Shown piece by piece: positions 1 through 16,223 of a stretch of 64,000 nt of DNA. Origin of the DNA: Immundisolibacter sp. Lineage in GTDB: Bacteria > Pseudomonadota > Gammaproteobacteria > Immundisolibacterales > Immundisolibacteraceae. The translations under genes and the position numbers were made by a program. The notes beneath the pieces are model-generated. The model saw nothing but the letters and a program-made list of their open reading frames with translations, did not search any database and was not told the origin of the DNA. The number at the start of each line of letters is the position of its first letter. Positions within the stretch are counted from its first letter, which is position 1. Location: contig NZ_JACIZD010000004.1 in NCBI RefSeq assembly GCF_014359565.1, forward strand, positions 120,944 to 184,943, read 5' to 3'.

Positions 1-692
1 ACGCAATCGTGCGGGCTCACGCCCGGCCGGCGCTCCAGCTCCCAGGCGCGGGCCGTGAAGCGGTACGGCTTGTTGGTGAGCGCGCCCACCGGGCACAGGT
101 CGACCACGTTGCCGGACAGCTCCGACTCCACCGCGCGCTGGATGTAGGTACCGATGCGCATGAACTCGCCGCGCCCGGTGGCACCCAGCTCCTTCACGCC
201 GGCGATCTCCTCGCCGAAGCGCACGCAGCGCGTGCAGTGGATGCAGCGCGTCATCTCGGTCTGGATCAGCGGCCCGACATCCTTGTCGTCGACCACGCGC
301 TTGGCTTCCGTGTAACGGGATTCCACCTTGCCGAAGCCCAGCGCCGTGTCCTGCAGCTGGCACTCGCCGCCCTCGTCGCAGATCGGGCAATCCAAGGGGT
401 GGTTGATCAGCAGGAATTCCATCACCGCCCGCTGCGACTGCAGCGCCTTGGGCGACTTGGTGAACACCTTCATGCCTTCGGTCAGCGGCGTGGCGCAGGC
501 CGGCACCGGCTTTGGCATTTTCTCGACTTCGACCAGGCACATGCGGCAGTTGGCCGCCACGCTGAGCTTGTCGTGGTAGCAGAAGCGCGGCACGGTGATG
601 CCGGCCGCGTCGGCGGCCTGGATGATCATCTGGCCCTTGCGCGCCTGCAGCGCAACGCCGTTGATCTCGATATTCAGCAGATCGTCGCTCAT
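1..692 (-). CDS. nuoG: NADH-quinone oxidoreductase subunit G (3' part missing)
   Basis: Large iron-sulfur subunit of complex I, in the peripheral arm that passes electrons from NADH toward quinone. The gene starts at the ATG at 692 and runs off the left edge, so only about 230 N-terminal residues are present. Visible are the 2Fe-2S ligands of the ferredoxin-like domain (C38, C49, C52, with FCYH and CRMC motifs), the His-plus-three-Cys N3 cluster region (HPLDCPICDEGGEC) and the CIHCTRC start of the next 4Fe-4S site. It follows nuoF after 23 nt. The truncation is only the window boundary. Confidence 0.95.
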   Translation of the reverse strand, partial: MSDDLLNIEINGVALQARKGQMIIQAADAAGITVPRFCYHDKLSVAANCRMCLVEVEKMPKPVPACATPLTEGMKVFTKSPKALQSQRAVMEFLLINHPLDCPICDEGGECQLQDTALGFGKVESRYTEAKRVVDDKDVGPLIQTEMTRCIHCTRCVRFGEEIAGVKELGATGRGEFMRIGTYIQRAVESELSGNVVDLCPVGALTNKPYRFTARAWELERRPGVSPHDC

Positions 693-715
693 GGGGCTTT
701 CTTCTGTGCGCCGAC

Positions 716-2014
<1,299 letters not shown>

Positions 2015-2018
2015 GGTG

Positions 2019-2516
2019 TCAGTCCAGCGCGTCCAGGATTTGATCGACCCGCTGCGGCGTCAGATGCTCGTGGTAGACGTGATCCACCTGCATCATCGGC
2101 GCGCCGCAGCAGCCGGCCAGGCACTCTTCCTCCGGCTTCAGATAGAACTTGCCGTCCGGCGTGCTCTGACCGAGCTTCACGCCGAGCCTGCGCTCGACAT
2201 GCGCCACGATGTCGTCGGCGCCGCGCAGCATGCACGAGATGTTGGTGCAGACCGAAATCGAATGGCGGCCGACCGGCTTGGTCTCGAACATCGAGTAGAA
2301 GCTCGCCACCTCGTACACGTCCATGGCTTCCAGTTGCAGGTACCCGGCCACCGCATCCATCAGCTCGACGGTGAGGTAACCGCCGTTCTCGTGCTGCACC
2401 TCGCGCAACGCCGCCAGCACCGCCGAGCGTTTCTGATCGGCCGGGAACTTCGCCACCCAGTGATCGATTTCGTGGCGGGCGTGTTCCGAAAGAATGCCCT
2501 GATACGGCTGTGTCAT
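2019..2516 (-). CDS. nuoE: NADH-quinone oxidoreductase subunit E
   Basis: Small 2Fe-2S subunit (N1a cluster) of the complex I NADH module, 165 aa. The reading frame stays open far upstream, antisense to nothing real and overlapping nuoD and nuoC. I chose the ATG at 2516 because the protein then begins [18 protein letters not shown] like the family, and because it forms an ATGA overlap with the nuoD stop. The four cluster Cys residues are in SVCTNISCM and [10 protein letters not shown]. Confidence 0.96.
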   Translation of the reverse strand: MTQPYQGILSEHARHEIDHWVAKFPADQKRSAVLAALREVQHENGGYLTVELMDAVAGYLQLEAMDVYEVASFYSMFETKPVGRHSISVCTNISCMLRGADDIVAHVERRLGVKLGQSTPDGKFYLKPEEECLAGCCGAPMMQVDHVYHEHLTPQRVDQILDALD

Positions 2517-3766
2517 CGGTCGATCTCGCCAAACACGATGTCCAGGGTGGCGATGATGGCCACCAGGTCCGCCAGCATGTGGCCGCGCACCATCTCGTCG
2601 ATGGCCGCCAGGTGCGGGAAACCCGGCGCGCGCAGCTTGACCCGATAGGGCTTGTTCGAGCCGTCGGCAATCATGTACACGCCAAACTCGCCCTTGGGCG
2701 CCTCCACCGCGGCATATACCTCGCCCTGCGGCACGGCGTAGCCCTCGGTGAAAAGCTTGAAGTGGTGGATCAGGGCCTCCATGTCGGCCTTCATTTCGGT
2801 GCGCGACGGCGGCGTGATCTTGTGATCGGCGAGCATCACCGGCCCGGGATTGGCGCGCAGCCAGTCCACGCACTGGCGGATGATGCGGTTGGACTGGCGC
2901 ATCTCGGCCACGCGCACCAGATACCGATCGTAGCAGTCGCCGTTGACGCCCACCGGGACCTGAAAGTCCAGCTCGTTGTAGACCTCGTACGGCTGCTTGC
3001 GCCGCAGATCCCAGGCCACACCGGAGCCGCGCAGCATGGGGCCGGTGAAGCCCAGTTGCCGCGCCCGCTCGGGACTGACCACGCCGATGCCGACCGTGCG
3101 CTGCTTCCAGATGCGGTTGTTGGTGAGCAGGGACTCGTAGTCGTCGACGCAGCCGGGGAAGCGCTCGGTGAAGGCCTCGATGAAATCCAGCAGGCTGCCC
3201 TCGCGGTCGCGATTGATGGCCTTGATGGCTTTCTCGTCGCGCCATTTGGAGGTTTCGTACTTCGCCATGCTGTCCGGCAGGTCGCGGTACACGCCGCCGG
3301 GGCGGTAGTAGGTCGCGTGCATGCGCGCGCCGGAGACCGCCTCGTAGCAGTCCATCAGGTCCTCGCGCTCGCGAAAGCAGTACAGGAACACCGTCATGGC
3401 GCCCATGTCGAGCGCATGGGCGCCCAACCACATCAGGTGATTCAGGACGCGCGTGATCTCGTCGAACAGCACGCGGATGTACTGCGCGCGTATCGGCGGC
3501 TCGATGCCCAGCAGCTTCTCGATAGCCAGCACGTAGGCGTGCTCGTTGCACATCATGGACACGTAATCGAGCCGGTCCATGTAGCCGATGGAATGGTTGT
3601 ACGGCTTGCTCTCGGCCAGCTTTTCGGTGCCCCGATGCAGCAGGCCGATGTGCGGGTCGGCGCGCTGCACCACCTCGCCGTCCATTTCCAGCACCAGGCG
3701 CAGCACGCCGTGGGCGGCCGGATGCTGCGGCCCGAAGTTCATCGTGTAGTTGCGGATCTCGGCCAT
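2513..3766 (-). CDS. nuoD: NADH-quinone oxidoreductase subunit D
   Basis: 49-kDa-type subunit of complex I that lines the quinone-binding cavity, related to NiFe-hydrogenase large subunits. It has 417 aa, with the typical N-terminus ([19 protein letters not shown]), the [12 protein letters not shown] motif and the C-terminal DIVFGEIDR. It is a separate gene rather than a NuoCD fusion as in E. coli. The stop overlaps the nuoE start by 4 nt, and a 6-nt gap separates it from nuoC. Confidence 0.97.
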   Translation of the reverse strand: MAEIRNYTMNFGPQHPAAHGVLRLVLEMDGEVVQRADPHIGLLHRGTEKLAESKPYNHSIGYMDRLDYVSMMCNEHAYVLAIEKLLGIEPPIRAQYIRVLFDEITRVLNHLMWLGAHALDMGAMTVFLYCFREREDLMDCYEAVSGARMHATYYRPGGVYRDLPDSMAKYETSKWRDEKAIKAINRDREGSLLDFIEAFTERFPGCVDDYESLLTNNRIWKQRTVGIGVVSPERARQLGFTGPMLRGSGVAWDLRRKQPYEVYNELDFQVPVGVNGDCYDRYLVRVAEMRQSNRIIRQCVDWLRANPGPVMLADHKITPPSRTEMKADMEALIHHFKLFTEGYAVPQGEVYAAVEAPKGEFGVYMIADGSNKPYRVKLRAPGFPHLAAIDEMVRGHMLADLVAIIATLDIVFGEIDR

Positions 3767-3772
3767 GTCGCC

Positions 3773-4381
3773 CTACCCGGCCGGGTGTTCGTAGCGGAAA
3801 TCGTCGCGCCGCACGCGCGGCACGCTGATGCGATTCTCGATGCTCACCGGCTCGTACACCACGCGGCCCTGCTGCGCGTCGTAGCGCATCTCGACCTCGC
3901 CGTTGAGCGGAAAATCCTTGCGCAGCGGATGACCGACGAAGCCATAGTCGGTGAGGATGCGCCGCAGGTCCGGATGGCCGTCGAAGACGATGCCCAACAG
4001 ATCGAAGGCCTCGCGCTCGAACCAGTTGGCCGCCGGCCACACGTCGATGACCGAAGCGACCAGCGGGAATTCGTCGTCCAGATAGGCGCGCACGCGCAGC
4101 CGGGCGTTTTGCGTGGTGGACAGCAGGTGGTAGACGACCGCGAACCTGGGCCGTGTGGCATCCGGTTCCTGCGGAAAGTCGCTGTAGTCCACGCCGCAGA
4201 CGTCGATCAGCTGATCGAAGGCCAGATCGGGCGTGTCGCGCAGCGTCCGGCAGACGGCCTCCACCGCCTCGGCGGGGATCTTCAGCGTGATCTGGTCGGC
4301 GGCGCCGACACTGGCCTGACCGCAAGCCTCACCCAGGGTTTCGCGCAGGCGCACCAGCAGATTGTCGGCCCGGATGCTCAT
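3773..4381 (-). CDS. nuoC: NADH-quinone oxidoreductase subunit C
   Basis: 30-kDa-type connecting subunit of complex I, 202 aa. The signature [22 protein letters not shown] is visible as [23 protein letters not shown] followed by [13 protein letters not shown]. It sits between nuoB (3-nt gap) and nuoD (6-nt gap) in the same operon. Confidence 0.96.
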   Translation of the reverse strand: MSIRADNLLVRLRETLGEACGQASVGAADQITLKIPAEAVEAVCRTLRDTPDLAFDQLIDVCGVDYSDFPQEPDATRPRFAVVYHLLSTTQNARLRVRAYLDDEFPLVASVIDVWPAANWFEREAFDLLGIVFDGHPDLRRILTDYGFVGHPLRKDFPLNGEVEMRYDAQQGRVVYEPVSIENRISVPRVRRDDFRYEHPAG

Positions 4382-4384
4382 GGC

Positions 4385-4861
4385 TCAGCGGGCGATGGTG
4401 TGAGTGCGGCGAATCTTGTTCTGCAGCTGGATCAGCCCGAACAGCAACGCCTCCGCCGTCGGCGGACAGCCTGGCACGTAGACGTCTACCGGCACGATCC
4501 GGTCGCAGCCGCGCACCACGGCGTAGGAGTAGTGGTAGTACCCGCCGCCGTTGGCGCAGGACCCCATCGACAGCACCCAGCGCGGCTCGGCCATCTGGTC
4601 GTACACCTTGCGCAGCGCGGGGGCCATCTTGTTGACCAGCGTGCCGGCCACAATCATCAGGTCCGACTGGCGCGGACTGGGGCGAAAGATGATGCCGAAG
4701 CGGTCGAGGTCATAGCGCGACGCACCGGCCTGCATCATCTCCACGGCGCAGCAGGCCAGTCCGAAGGTCACCGGCCACAGGGAGCCGGTCTTGCTCCAGT
4801 TGACCACCTGATCGACGGTGGTGGTCAGAAAGCCCCGCTCGCCGAGTGCCTCTACTCCCAT
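4385..4861 (-). CDS. nuoB: NADH-quinone oxidoreductase subunit B
   Basis: Subunit carrying the terminal N2 4Fe-4S cluster next to the quinone site, 158 aa. Ligands are seen in the adjacent cysteines of [10 protein letters not shown], in GSCANGGG and in [12 protein letters not shown]. The frame is open upstream through nuoA. The ATG at 4861 gives the family N-terminus ([15 protein letters not shown]). The start therefore lies inside the last codons of nuoA, a 10-nt overlap suggesting translational coupling. Confidence 0.95.
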   Translation of the reverse strand: MGVEALGERGFLTTTVDQVVNWSKTGSLWPVTFGLACCAVEMMQAGASRYDLDRFGIIFRPSPRQSDLMIVAGTLVNKMAPALRKVYDQMAEPRWVLSMGSCANGGGYYHYSYAVVRGCDRIVPVDVYVPGCPPTAEALLFGLIQLQNKIRRTHTIAR

Positions 4862-5214
4862 TCGAGCGCCCCTTTCTTCCACTCGTAGATGAAGCCGACC
4901 ACCAACAGGCCCAGGAACAGCATCATGGCCAGAAAACCGAAGCCGCCGACCAGGCCCTGCTTGAGGCCCACCGCCCACGGAAACAGGAAGGCCACTTCCA
5001 GATCGAAGATGATGAACAGGATGGCCACCAGGTAGTAGCGCACGTCGAACTTCATGCGAGCGTCTTCGAAAGCCTCGAAGCCGCACTCGTAGGGCGCGTT
5101 CTTTTGCTTGTCGGGCCGGTTGGGGCCAATGAAGCGCCCGGCCAGGATGGCGATGGCCCCGATGGCCACGCCGACTGCCAGCAGCAGGGCGATGGGCAGG
5201 TATTGCAGCAACAT
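4852..5214 (-). CDS. nuoA: NADH-quinone oxidoreductase subunit A
   Basis: Small membrane subunit of complex I, 120 aa with three hydrophobic segments (N-terminal, about 60-85, about 90-110). It contains the conserved [40 protein letters not shown] block. It is the first gene of the nuo run. A tRNA-Leu gene lies about 90 nt upstream on the same strand, so transcription may read in from secG and the tRNA. Confidence 0.97.
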   Translation of the reverse strand: MLLQYLPIALLLAVGVAIGAIAILAGRFIGPNRPDKQKNAPYECGFEAFEDARMKFDVRYYLVAILFIIFDLEVAFLFPWAVGLKQGLVGGFGFLAMMLFLGLLVVGFIYEWKKGALEWE

Positions 5215-5301
5215 GCGTGAGGAATCCTGATCCTTGGCTCGCGACAGTGGTTGTTGTTCGGAATTCTGCTGGCGCCCCGCTGGCGGGACGCGTCAAACAT
5301 C

Positions 5302-5386
5302 TGGTGCCGATGGTCGGACTCGAACCGACACGACTTGCGTCACCACCCCCTCAAGATGGCGTGTCTACCAATTCCACCACATCGGC
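5302..5386 (-). tRNA. tRNA-Leu (anticodon GAG)
   Basis: On the minus strand the 85-nt gene begins GCCGATG and ends CATCGGC-A-CCA, giving a perfect 7-bp acceptor stem with an encoded CCA. The anticodon loop reads CTTGAGG (anticodon GAG), a long variable arm is present as in class II tRNAs, and the T-loop GGTTCGAGTCC is canonical. It lies between secG (4-nt gap) and nuoA, a frequent gammaproteobacterial position. Confidence 0.95.
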
Positions 5387-5390
5387 CGAA

Positions 5391-5750
5391 TCACTTGGCG
5401 GGCGTCGAAGGCGCCTGTGCCGGAGCAGCCCCGTCGCCAGCCGGTGCCGGTGCTGTCGGCACGGCCGGCTGGCTCACCGGCGCGGGCGCCAGTTTATCAG
5501 TAACGCTCGCCGGTCCGCTGGCGTGCGCGCCCAGATAGGCCAGCACCAGACTGGTCAGAAACAGGGCCGTTGCCAGCCAGCCGGTCAGGCGGGTCAGGAA
5601 CGAACCGGCGCCGCGACTGCCAAACACCGTCTGCGAGGCACCGCTGCCGAAGGCCGCGCCCGCCTCGGCGCCCTGCCCCTGCTGGATCAGCACCAGTCCG
5701 ACCAGCGCCAGGCAGATCGCCACATGAACCACGAGCAGAACCATCATCAT
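5391..5750 (-). CDS. secG: Protein-export membrane protein SecG
   Basis: Auxiliary subunit of the SecYEG translocon, 119 aa. Two hydrophobic helices flank the conserved loop with QQGQGAEAGAAFGSGASQTVFG. An Ala/Pro-rich C-terminal tail follows, typical of proteobacterial SecG. Three ATGs occur in a row; the first (5750) overlaps the tpiA stop as ATGA and is preferred. An in-frame ATG at 5771 would lie inside tpiA and adds unconserved residues. Confidence 0.93.
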   Translation of the reverse strand: MMMVLLVVHVAICLALVGLVLIQQGQGAEAGAAFGSGASQTVFGSRGAGSFLTRLTGWLATALFLTSLVLAYLGAHASGPASVTDKLAPAPVSQPAVPTAPAPAGDGAAPAQAPSTPAK

Positions 5751-6493
5751 CGGGGAAGTGCCGCCTTGCAAATGGAAAGAAACTGGTCGGCCACCAGACT
5801 GGCACCGCCAATGAGACCGCCGTCCACGTCCGGCTGCGCGAACAGCCCAGCCGCATTATCCGGCTTCACGCTGCCGCCATAAAGCAGCGTGGGTGTCCGC
5901 CCGCCGCGACTGACCCGATCGCGGATGAAGCGGTGCGACGCCTGCGCCTGCTCGGGCGTCGCCACCCGCCCGGTGCCAATGGCCCACACGGGCTCGTAGG
6001 CAATTACCGCGCCGGCGAGCGCCTCATCACCGCACAGCTCGAGCACCGCGTCGATCTGGGCGGCCAGCACGGCCTCGGTCGCATTCGCCTCGCGCTCGGC
6101 CAGATGCTCACCCACGCACAGGATCGGCACCAGTCCGTGACTGACCGCGGCGCGGAATTTTTGCGCCACCAGGGCGTTGTCCTCGCCATAAAGACTGCGC
6201 CGCTCGGAGTGTCCGACGATGACATACCGACAACCGACATCGCCCAGCATCGGCCCGGACACTTCGCCGGTGTAGGCGCCGGACGCCTCCACCGCCAGGT
6301 TCTGCGCGCCCAGGAAAATCCCGCTTCCGGCCAACAAGTGTGCGGCCTGCATGAGGTACGGATAAGGTGGGCAAACTGCCACATCAATCCGGGCCAACGC
6401 CGGCATGCCCGCTTTCAGCGCGCCCAGCAGCTCGTTCACCTGCGCCCGACTGGCGTGCATTTTCCAGTTACCGACCACCAGTGAACGGGACAT
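5747..6493 (-). CDS. tpiA: Triosephosphate isomerase
   Basis: Interconverts dihydroxyacetone phosphate and glyceraldehyde 3-phosphate in glycolysis and gluconeogenesis, 248 aa. The catalytic Lys is K11 in GNWKMH, the catalytic His lies in IVGHSERR, and the catalytic Glu in AYEPVWAIGTG. The phosphate loop LLYGGSVKPDN is intact. It lies between glmM and secG, as in pseudomonads, and overlaps secG by 4 nt. Confidence 0.97.
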   Translation of the reverse strand: MSRSLVVGNWKMHASRAQVNELLGALKAGMPALARIDVAVCPPYPYLMQAAHLLAGSGIFLGAQNLAVEASGAYTGEVSGPMLGDVGCRYVIVGHSERRSLYGEDNALVAQKFRAAVSHGLVPILCVGEHLAEREANATEAVLAAQIDAVLELCGDEALAGAVIAYEPVWAIGTGRVATPEQAQASHRFIRDRVSRGGRTPTLLYGGSVKPDNAAGLFAQPDVDGGLIGGASLVADQFLSICKAALPR

Positions 6494-6579
6494 CGATGCT
6501 CGGCAATCCGGCTGCGGAAAAGGCGCGCATGGTACTGGCGCGCCAGCCCCGAATCAAACCGGCACGCGGCTTTGACGGG

Positions 6580-7929
6580 TCAGTTGGCCTGTGCCATGGC
6601 CGCCCGCAACTGCGCCGCGATATGCTCGCTCAGCGCCTCCACCTGCACTGCGTCCTGGCTCTCCACCATCACCCGCACCAACGGCTCGGTGCCAGACTTG
6701 CGAAGCAGCACCCGTCCTCGCCCATCGAGGCTCGCCCGGGCTTCCTCGATGGCCTGCTGCACCCGCTGCGAGCGGTCCGGATCGAAGCCGGCCACCAGCG
6801 GCACGTTCACCAGCCGCTGCGGGTACTTGGTCATGAAGCGCTTCAGCTCCGCCAGTGGTCGGCCGGTGGCGCGCAGCACCGACAATACCTGCAAGGCGGT
6901 TACCAGGCCATCGCCGGTGCTGGTGCGGTCCAGACAAATCAGGTGACCGGAGGTTTCGCCACCGAGCAGCCAGCCGCGCGCCCGCAACTGCTCCATGACA
7001 TAGCGGTCACCGACCTGCGCCCGATCGAAGGCAATGCCGGCGTCCAGCAGCGCACGCTCCAGGCCGAAATTGCTCATCTGCGTGCCGACCACACCGCCAC
7101 CGAGCGTACCTGCCGCCTGACGGGCCAGCGCCAGCAGCCCCAGAATCTCGTCGCCGTCCACCAGCTCACCGGTGGCATCCACCATCAGCAGCCGATCGGC
7201 ATCGCCGTCGAGCGCCACGCCCAGGTCCGCGCCCTGCGCCAGCACTTCGCGCTGCAGCGCGGCCGGCGCCGTGGTACCGCAATCGCAATTGATGTTGAAG
7301 CCATCCGGACTGACGCCGATGGCCGTCACGCTGGCACCCAGCTCCCGGAACACCGCCGGCGCGACCTGGTACGCGGCGCCGTGGGCGGCATCCACGACGA
7401 TTTTCAGTCCCCGCAGATCGGTGTGATCCGGCAGGGCCCGCTTGCAGAACTCGATATAGCGCCCCCCCGCATCCACCGCCCGACGCGCCTTGCCGATCTG
7501 GGTCGGCGGCACCATTTCCAGGGGCTGCTCCAGGCAGGCCTCGATCTGGGCCTCCAGCGTATCCGGAAGCTTCTCGCCACTGGCCGAGAACAACTTGATG
7601 CCATTGTCGGCGTAGGGGTTGTGCGAGGCGCTGATGACGACGCCGGCCCGCGCATGGAAGGTGCGAGTCAGGTAGGCCACGGCCGGCGTCGGCATCGGCC
7701 CCAGCAGCAGACAGTCCATGCCTGCCGCCGACAGGCCGGCTTCCAGAGCCGATTCGAGCATGTACCCGGACACGCGCGTGTCCTTGCCCACCACCACCGT
7801 GCCACGGCCTTCCCGGCGCAGCACCGCGCCGACCGCCCAGCCCAGACGGAGCACGAAATCCGGCGTGAAGAACCCTTTCCCGACCGTGCCGCGCACCCCG
7901 TCGGTGCCGAAATAGCGTCGTTCAGCCAT
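6580..7929 (-). CDS. glmM: Phosphoglucosamine mutase
   Basis: Converts glucosamine 6-phosphate to glucosamine 1-phosphate for UDP-GlcNAc, peptidoglycan and LPS synthesis. It has 449 aa, the usual length. The phosphoserine is S102 in ISASHNPYADNG, the metal loop is DGDADR near residue 243, and a C-terminal phosphate-binding RKSGTEPLVRVM is present. The start at 7929 was chosen over an upstream in-frame ATG (7986) because it has an AAGGAGG ribosome site and begins MAERRYFGTDGVRG. It overlaps folP by 8 nt. Confidence 0.96.
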   Translation of the reverse strand: MAERRYFGTDGVRGTVGKGFFTPDFVLRLGWAVGAVLRREGRGTVVVGKDTRVSGYMLESALEAGLSAAGMDCLLLGPMPTPAVAYLTRTFHARAGVVISASHNPYADNGIKLFSASGEKLPDTLEAQIEACLEQPLEMVPPTQIGKARRAVDAGGRYIEFCKRALPDHTDLRGLKIVVDAAHGAAYQVAPAVFRELGASVTAIGVSPDGFNINCDCGTTAPAALQREVLAQGADLGVALDGDADRLLMVDATGELVDGDEILGLLALARQAAGTLGGGVVGTQMSNFGLERALLDAGIAFDRAQVGDRYVMEQLRARGWLLGGETSGHLICLDRTSTGDGLVTALQVLSVLRATGRPLAELKRFMTKYPQRLVNVPLVAGFDPDRSQRVQQAIEEARASLDGRGRVLLRKSGTEPLVRVMVESQDAVQVEALSEHIAAQLRAAMAQAN

Positions 7930-8779
7930 GATCCCCTCCTTGTACGGCCTCCAGCATGGCCAGCGCCTGCACGGTAGGTTCGACATCGTGCACGCGCAGC
8001 AACCGGGCGCCGCGCTCGGCTGCCAAAAGGGCCAGCGCGATGCTGCCGCCCAGCCGGTTCGTCACCGCCGCGCCGGTCAGGGCCCCGATCAATGACTTGC
8101 GCGACAGGCCGACCACCATTGGCAAGCCCGCCTGCGCCAGCCGCGGCAGGCCGCGCAACAGAGCCAGGTTGTGTTGGGCGGTCTTGCCGAAACCGAATCC
8201 GGGATCGAGCAGCAACTGCCGCCGTGCGATACCGGCCCGCTCGCAGGCGGCCACCCGCTCCTCCAGAAATTCGGCCACCTCGGCCACCACGTCCACATAC
8301 CGCGGCGCCTGCTGCATCGTGCCGGGCTCGCCCTGCATGTGCATGAGCACGACCGGCACGCCAAGATCGGCCGCGGCTTGCAGGGCGCCTGGCTCGCGCA
8401 GCGCCGCCACATCGTTGATCAGGCCGGCGCCAGCGGCGACCGCCGCGCGCATCACCTGCGCATGGCGGGTGTCGATCGAAATGGGCACCCGAAGCTGCGG
8501 TGCCAGGCACTCGATGACCGGCAGCACCCGCTGCAGTTGCTCATCGACCGACACCCGGGCCGCACCGGGGCGTGTCGATTCCCCGCCGATGTCGATCAGC
8601 GCCGCGCCGGCCGCCTGCAGGGCAATCGCCCGCGCGCAGGCGGCCTGGACATTGCTCCCCAGACCATCGCCCGAGAACGAGTCGGGCGTCAGGTTCAGCA
8701 CACCCATCACCGCCGGACGTGACAGGTCCAGCGGCTTGCCAGCGCAATCCAAGAGCATGCGATTCAGGCAGGCACGCAA
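7922..8779 (-). CDS. folP: Dihydropteroate synthase
   Basis: Condenses 4-aminobenzoate with the pterin diphosphate in folate synthesis and is the sulfonamide target. It has 285 aa, with the motifs VMGVLNLTPDSFSGDG, IDIGGESTRPGA and DPGFGFGKT typical of the TIM-barrel family. The start could instead be the internal ATG seven codons downstream (MLLDCAGK). It follows ftsH and overlaps glmM, the classic ftsH-folP-glmM order. Confidence 0.96.
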   Translation of the reverse strand: MRACLNRMLLDCAGKPLDLSRPAVMGVLNLTPDSFSGDGLGSNVQAACARAIALQAAGAALIDIGGESTRPGAARVSVDEQLQRVLPVIECLAPQLRVPISIDTRHAQVMRAAVAAGAGLINDVAALREPGALQAAADLGVPVVLMHMQGEPGTMQQAPRYVDVVAEVAEFLEERVAACERAGIARRQLLLDPGFGFGKTAQHNLALLRGLPRLAQAGLPMVVGLSRKSLIGALTGAAVTNRLGGSIALALLAAERGARLLRVHDVEPTVQALAMLEAVQGGDHG

Positions 8780-8806
8780 GCCAACCGCGGCCGGCGCCGG
8801 TGGGCG

Positions 8807-10705
<1,899 letters not shown>

Positions 10706-10729
10706 GTAGCGAATCTCCGGTCGCGGCGG

Positions 10730-11359
10730 TTATTGCGGGGTTATCGGCAGCATACCGCGGCCGATCAGGTAGTGCTCGCGGCTGCGGTCGCGCGAGGCGT
10801 CGGGCTTGCGCACCAGTACCTGCTCGAAATGCTCGGCAAATACCGCCCGAAGCCCCTGGCTGCCCGCGCCCTCGAAGCATTTGACCAGCAGTGCTCCGCG
10901 CGGTTTCAGCACCCGACCGGCAAAGTCCAGCGCCAGCTCGGCCAGGTGCAGCGCCGCCGGCTGATCGACATCGCGCACACCACTCAGATTGGGCGCCATG
11001 TCGGACATTACAAGGTCGGCGCCGTCCGGCAGCAGGCCGAGCATGTGCTCCAGCACCGCAGCGTCCCCAAAATCGCCCAGGATGAACTGAACACCCGGCA
11101 GCGGCGCCATGTCCAGCAGGTCGACCGCCAGCACCCGGCCGCGCGGCCCGACGATGGTGCTCGCCACCTGCGACCAGCCACCCGGCGCCGCGCCCAGATC
11201 GACCACCGTCGCGCCCGGCTGCAGCAGGCGATCGCGCCGGTTGATCTCCAGCAGCTTGAAGCTGGCCCGCGAGCGGTAGCCCTGCGCCTGCGCCTGGCGC
11301 ACGTAGGGATCGGCAACGTGCTGCTGCAGCCAGCGGCGGCTGGAGCCGCGCCCGCTCAA
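10730..11359 (-). CDS. rlmE: 23S rRNA 2'-O-methyltransferase RlmE
   Basis: SAM-dependent methyltransferase that modifies U2552 of 23S rRNA (FtsJ family), 209 aa. It begins with the typical basic segment (RWLQQHVADPYVRQAQAQGYRSRASFKL), followed by the SAM motif VVDLGAAPGGWSQVA, the catalytic Asp in VMSDMAPNLSG and Lys in LVKCFEG. It lies directly upstream of ftsH (24-nt gap). The small RNA-binding gene yhbY, often found between greA and rlmE, is absent here. Confidence 0.96.
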   Translation of the reverse strand: MSGRGSSRRWLQQHVADPYVRQAQAQGYRSRASFKLLEINRRDRLLQPGATVVDLGAAPGGWSQVASTIVGPRGRVLAVDLLDMAPLPGVQFILGDFGDAAVLEHMLGLLPDGADLVMSDMAPNLSGVRDVDQPAALHLAELALDFAGRVLKPRGALLVKCFEGAGSQGLRAVFAEHFEQVLVRKPDASRDRSREHYLIGRGMLPITPQ

Positions 11360-11383
11360 GGCCGGATCACCGCGGGCGCGGCG

Positions 11384-11856
11384 CTAGCGATACTCGACGG
11401 CCAGGATTTCATAGACCTGCTCGCCGCCCGGTGCCGGTACCAGTACCTGATCGCCCACCTCGCGGCCGATCATGGCGCGCGCCAGGGGCGCCCGGAACGA
11501 CAGCCGGCCCTGTTTGATATCGGCCTCGTCCATGCCGACCACCTGGTAGGTGACTTCCTCGTCGGTGTCGACGTTGACCAGCGTAACCGTTGCGCCGAAC
11601 ACCACCTTGCCGCCGGCCGCCAGCTTCGCCGGGTCGATCACCTCGGCGCGGCCCAGGCGATCCTCGATTTCGCTGATGCGGCCCTCGATGAAACCCTGCT
11701 GGTCCTTGGCCGCGTGGTACTCGGCGTTTTCCTTCAGGTCGCCGTGGGCGCGCGCCTCGGCGATGGCGGCGATAACGCGTGGGCGCTGCACGGATTTGAG
11801 GTCTTCGAGTTCGCGCCGCAGCTGCTCGGCGCCGCGGGCGGTAATGGGTTCACGGG

Positions 11857-11860
<4 letters not shown>
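11384..11860 (-). CDS. greA: Transcription elongation factor GreA
   Basis: Rescues backtracked RNA polymerase by stimulating transcript cleavage. It has 158 aa, the standard length: an N-terminal coiled coil with the acidic tip ([22 protein letters not shown]) and a C-terminal FKBP-like domain. The start overlaps the carB stop as ATGA, so greA translation is probably coupled to carB. Confidence 0.97.
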
Positions 11861-15084
<3,224 letters not shown>

Positions 15085-15092
15085 GGGATTCC

Positions 15093-16223
15093 TCAGGCGC
15101 CGCGGTGGGCCGCCATCAGGTCGGCGAAGCGGTTGAACAGATGGGCGGCGTCGTGCGGCCCGGGGCTGGCTTCCGGGTGGCCCTGGAAACCGATGGCCGG
15201 CTGGCCGGAGTGGGCAATGCCCTGCAGCGAGCCGTCGAACAGCGACCGATGGGTGGCCGACAGACAGGCCGGCAGGCTTGCCTCGTCGACCGCGAAGCCG
15301 TGGTTCTGGCTGGTGATCAGCACCCGGCCGGTGGCCGTTTCCAGCACTGGGTGGTTGGCGCCGTGGTGGCCGAATTTCATCTTGACCGTGCGCGCACCGG
15401 CCGCCAGAGCCAGCAGCTGGTGGCCAAGACAGATGCCAAACAGCGGGATGCCGCGGTCCAGAAACTCCCGGATGGCGGCGATGGCGTAATCGCAGGGCTC
15501 CGGATCGCCCGGTCCATTCGACAGGAACACGCCGTCCGGATTCAGCGCCAGCACCTGTGCTGCCGGTGTGGTAGCCGGCACCACGGTCACTGCGCAGCCG
15601 GCCTGCACCAGACAGCGCAGGATGTTGCGCTTGATGCCGAAGTCGTAAGCCACCACCCGAAAGCGCGGCGCGGGCGGCGCCGCAAAGCCATCCAGCGTCC
15701 ACGCGCCGCCGGTCCATTCATAGCGGCTTTCGCTGCTGACGACCTTGGCCAGATCCGCGCCAGCCAGGCCGCCGAACGCGCGGGCTTGCGCCACCGCGAA
15801 ATCGGCGTCGATGTCCGCTCCGGCAACGATGCAACCGGCCTGCGCCCCGCCACGGCGCAGGCGGCCAGTCAGGGCGCGCGTGTCAAGGCCGGCAATGGCC
15901 ACCACATTGCGCGCACGCAGGTAGGTGTCCAGGGATTCGCGCCCGCGCCAGCTGCTGTAGGCGCGCGGCAGATCGCGGATCACCAGCCCGGCGGCGTACA
16001 CCTGCGGCGACTCCGCGTCGTCCGGGTTGCAGCCGACATTGCCGATGTGCGGATAGGTGAGCGTCACGATCTGCCGGCAGTACGACGGATCGGTGAGGAT
16101 TTCCTGATAGCCGGTCAGGGCGGTGTTGAACACCACCTCGCCGACACTGTGACCGCTGGCGCCGATGGCGGCGCCGTGCAGCAGCGTGCCGTCGGCGAGG
16201 GCGAGAAGGGCTGGCTCGGGCAA
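15093..16223 (-). CDS. carA: Carbamoyl-phosphate synthase small subunit
   Basis: Glutaminase subunit feeding ammonia to CarB. The conserved N-terminal half ([23 protein letters not shown]) precedes the class I amidotransferase with the Cys nucleophile in [14 protein letters not shown] and the His/Glu in GHPEASPG. The frame is open for 120 codons further upstream. I chose a TTG start at 16223, preceded by GCGGAG nine bases upstream, because it aligns residue for residue with the E. coli start (M-x-x-x-ALLxLxDG). An ATG at 16313 is the alternative. Length 376 aa with TTG. Confidence 0.88.
   Translation of the reverse strand: MPEPALLALADGTLLHGAAIGASGHSVGEVVFNTALTGYQEILTDPSYCRQIVTLTYPHIGNVGCNPDDAESPQVYAAGLVIRDLPRAYSSWRGRESLDTYLRARNVVAIAGLDTRALTGRLRRGGAQAGCIVAGADIDADFAVAQARAFGGLAGADLAKVVSSESRYEWTGGAWTLDGFAAPPAPRFRVVAYDFGIKRNILRCLVQAGCAVTVVPATTPAAQVLALNPDGVFLSNGPGDPEPCDYAIAAIREFLDRGIPLFGICLGHQLLALAAGARTVKMKFGHHGANHPVLETATGRVLITSQNHGFAVDEASLPACLSATHRSLFDGSLQGIAHSGQPAIGFQGHPEASPGPHDAAHLFNRFADLMAAHRGA

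Noticed and set aside
2019..4325. A 768-codon minus-strand frame spanning nuoE, nuoD and nuoC
   Set aside because: Only its last 165 codons (nuoE) resemble a protein. The remainder is an off-frame reading of nuoD and nuoC, so it is not a fusion.
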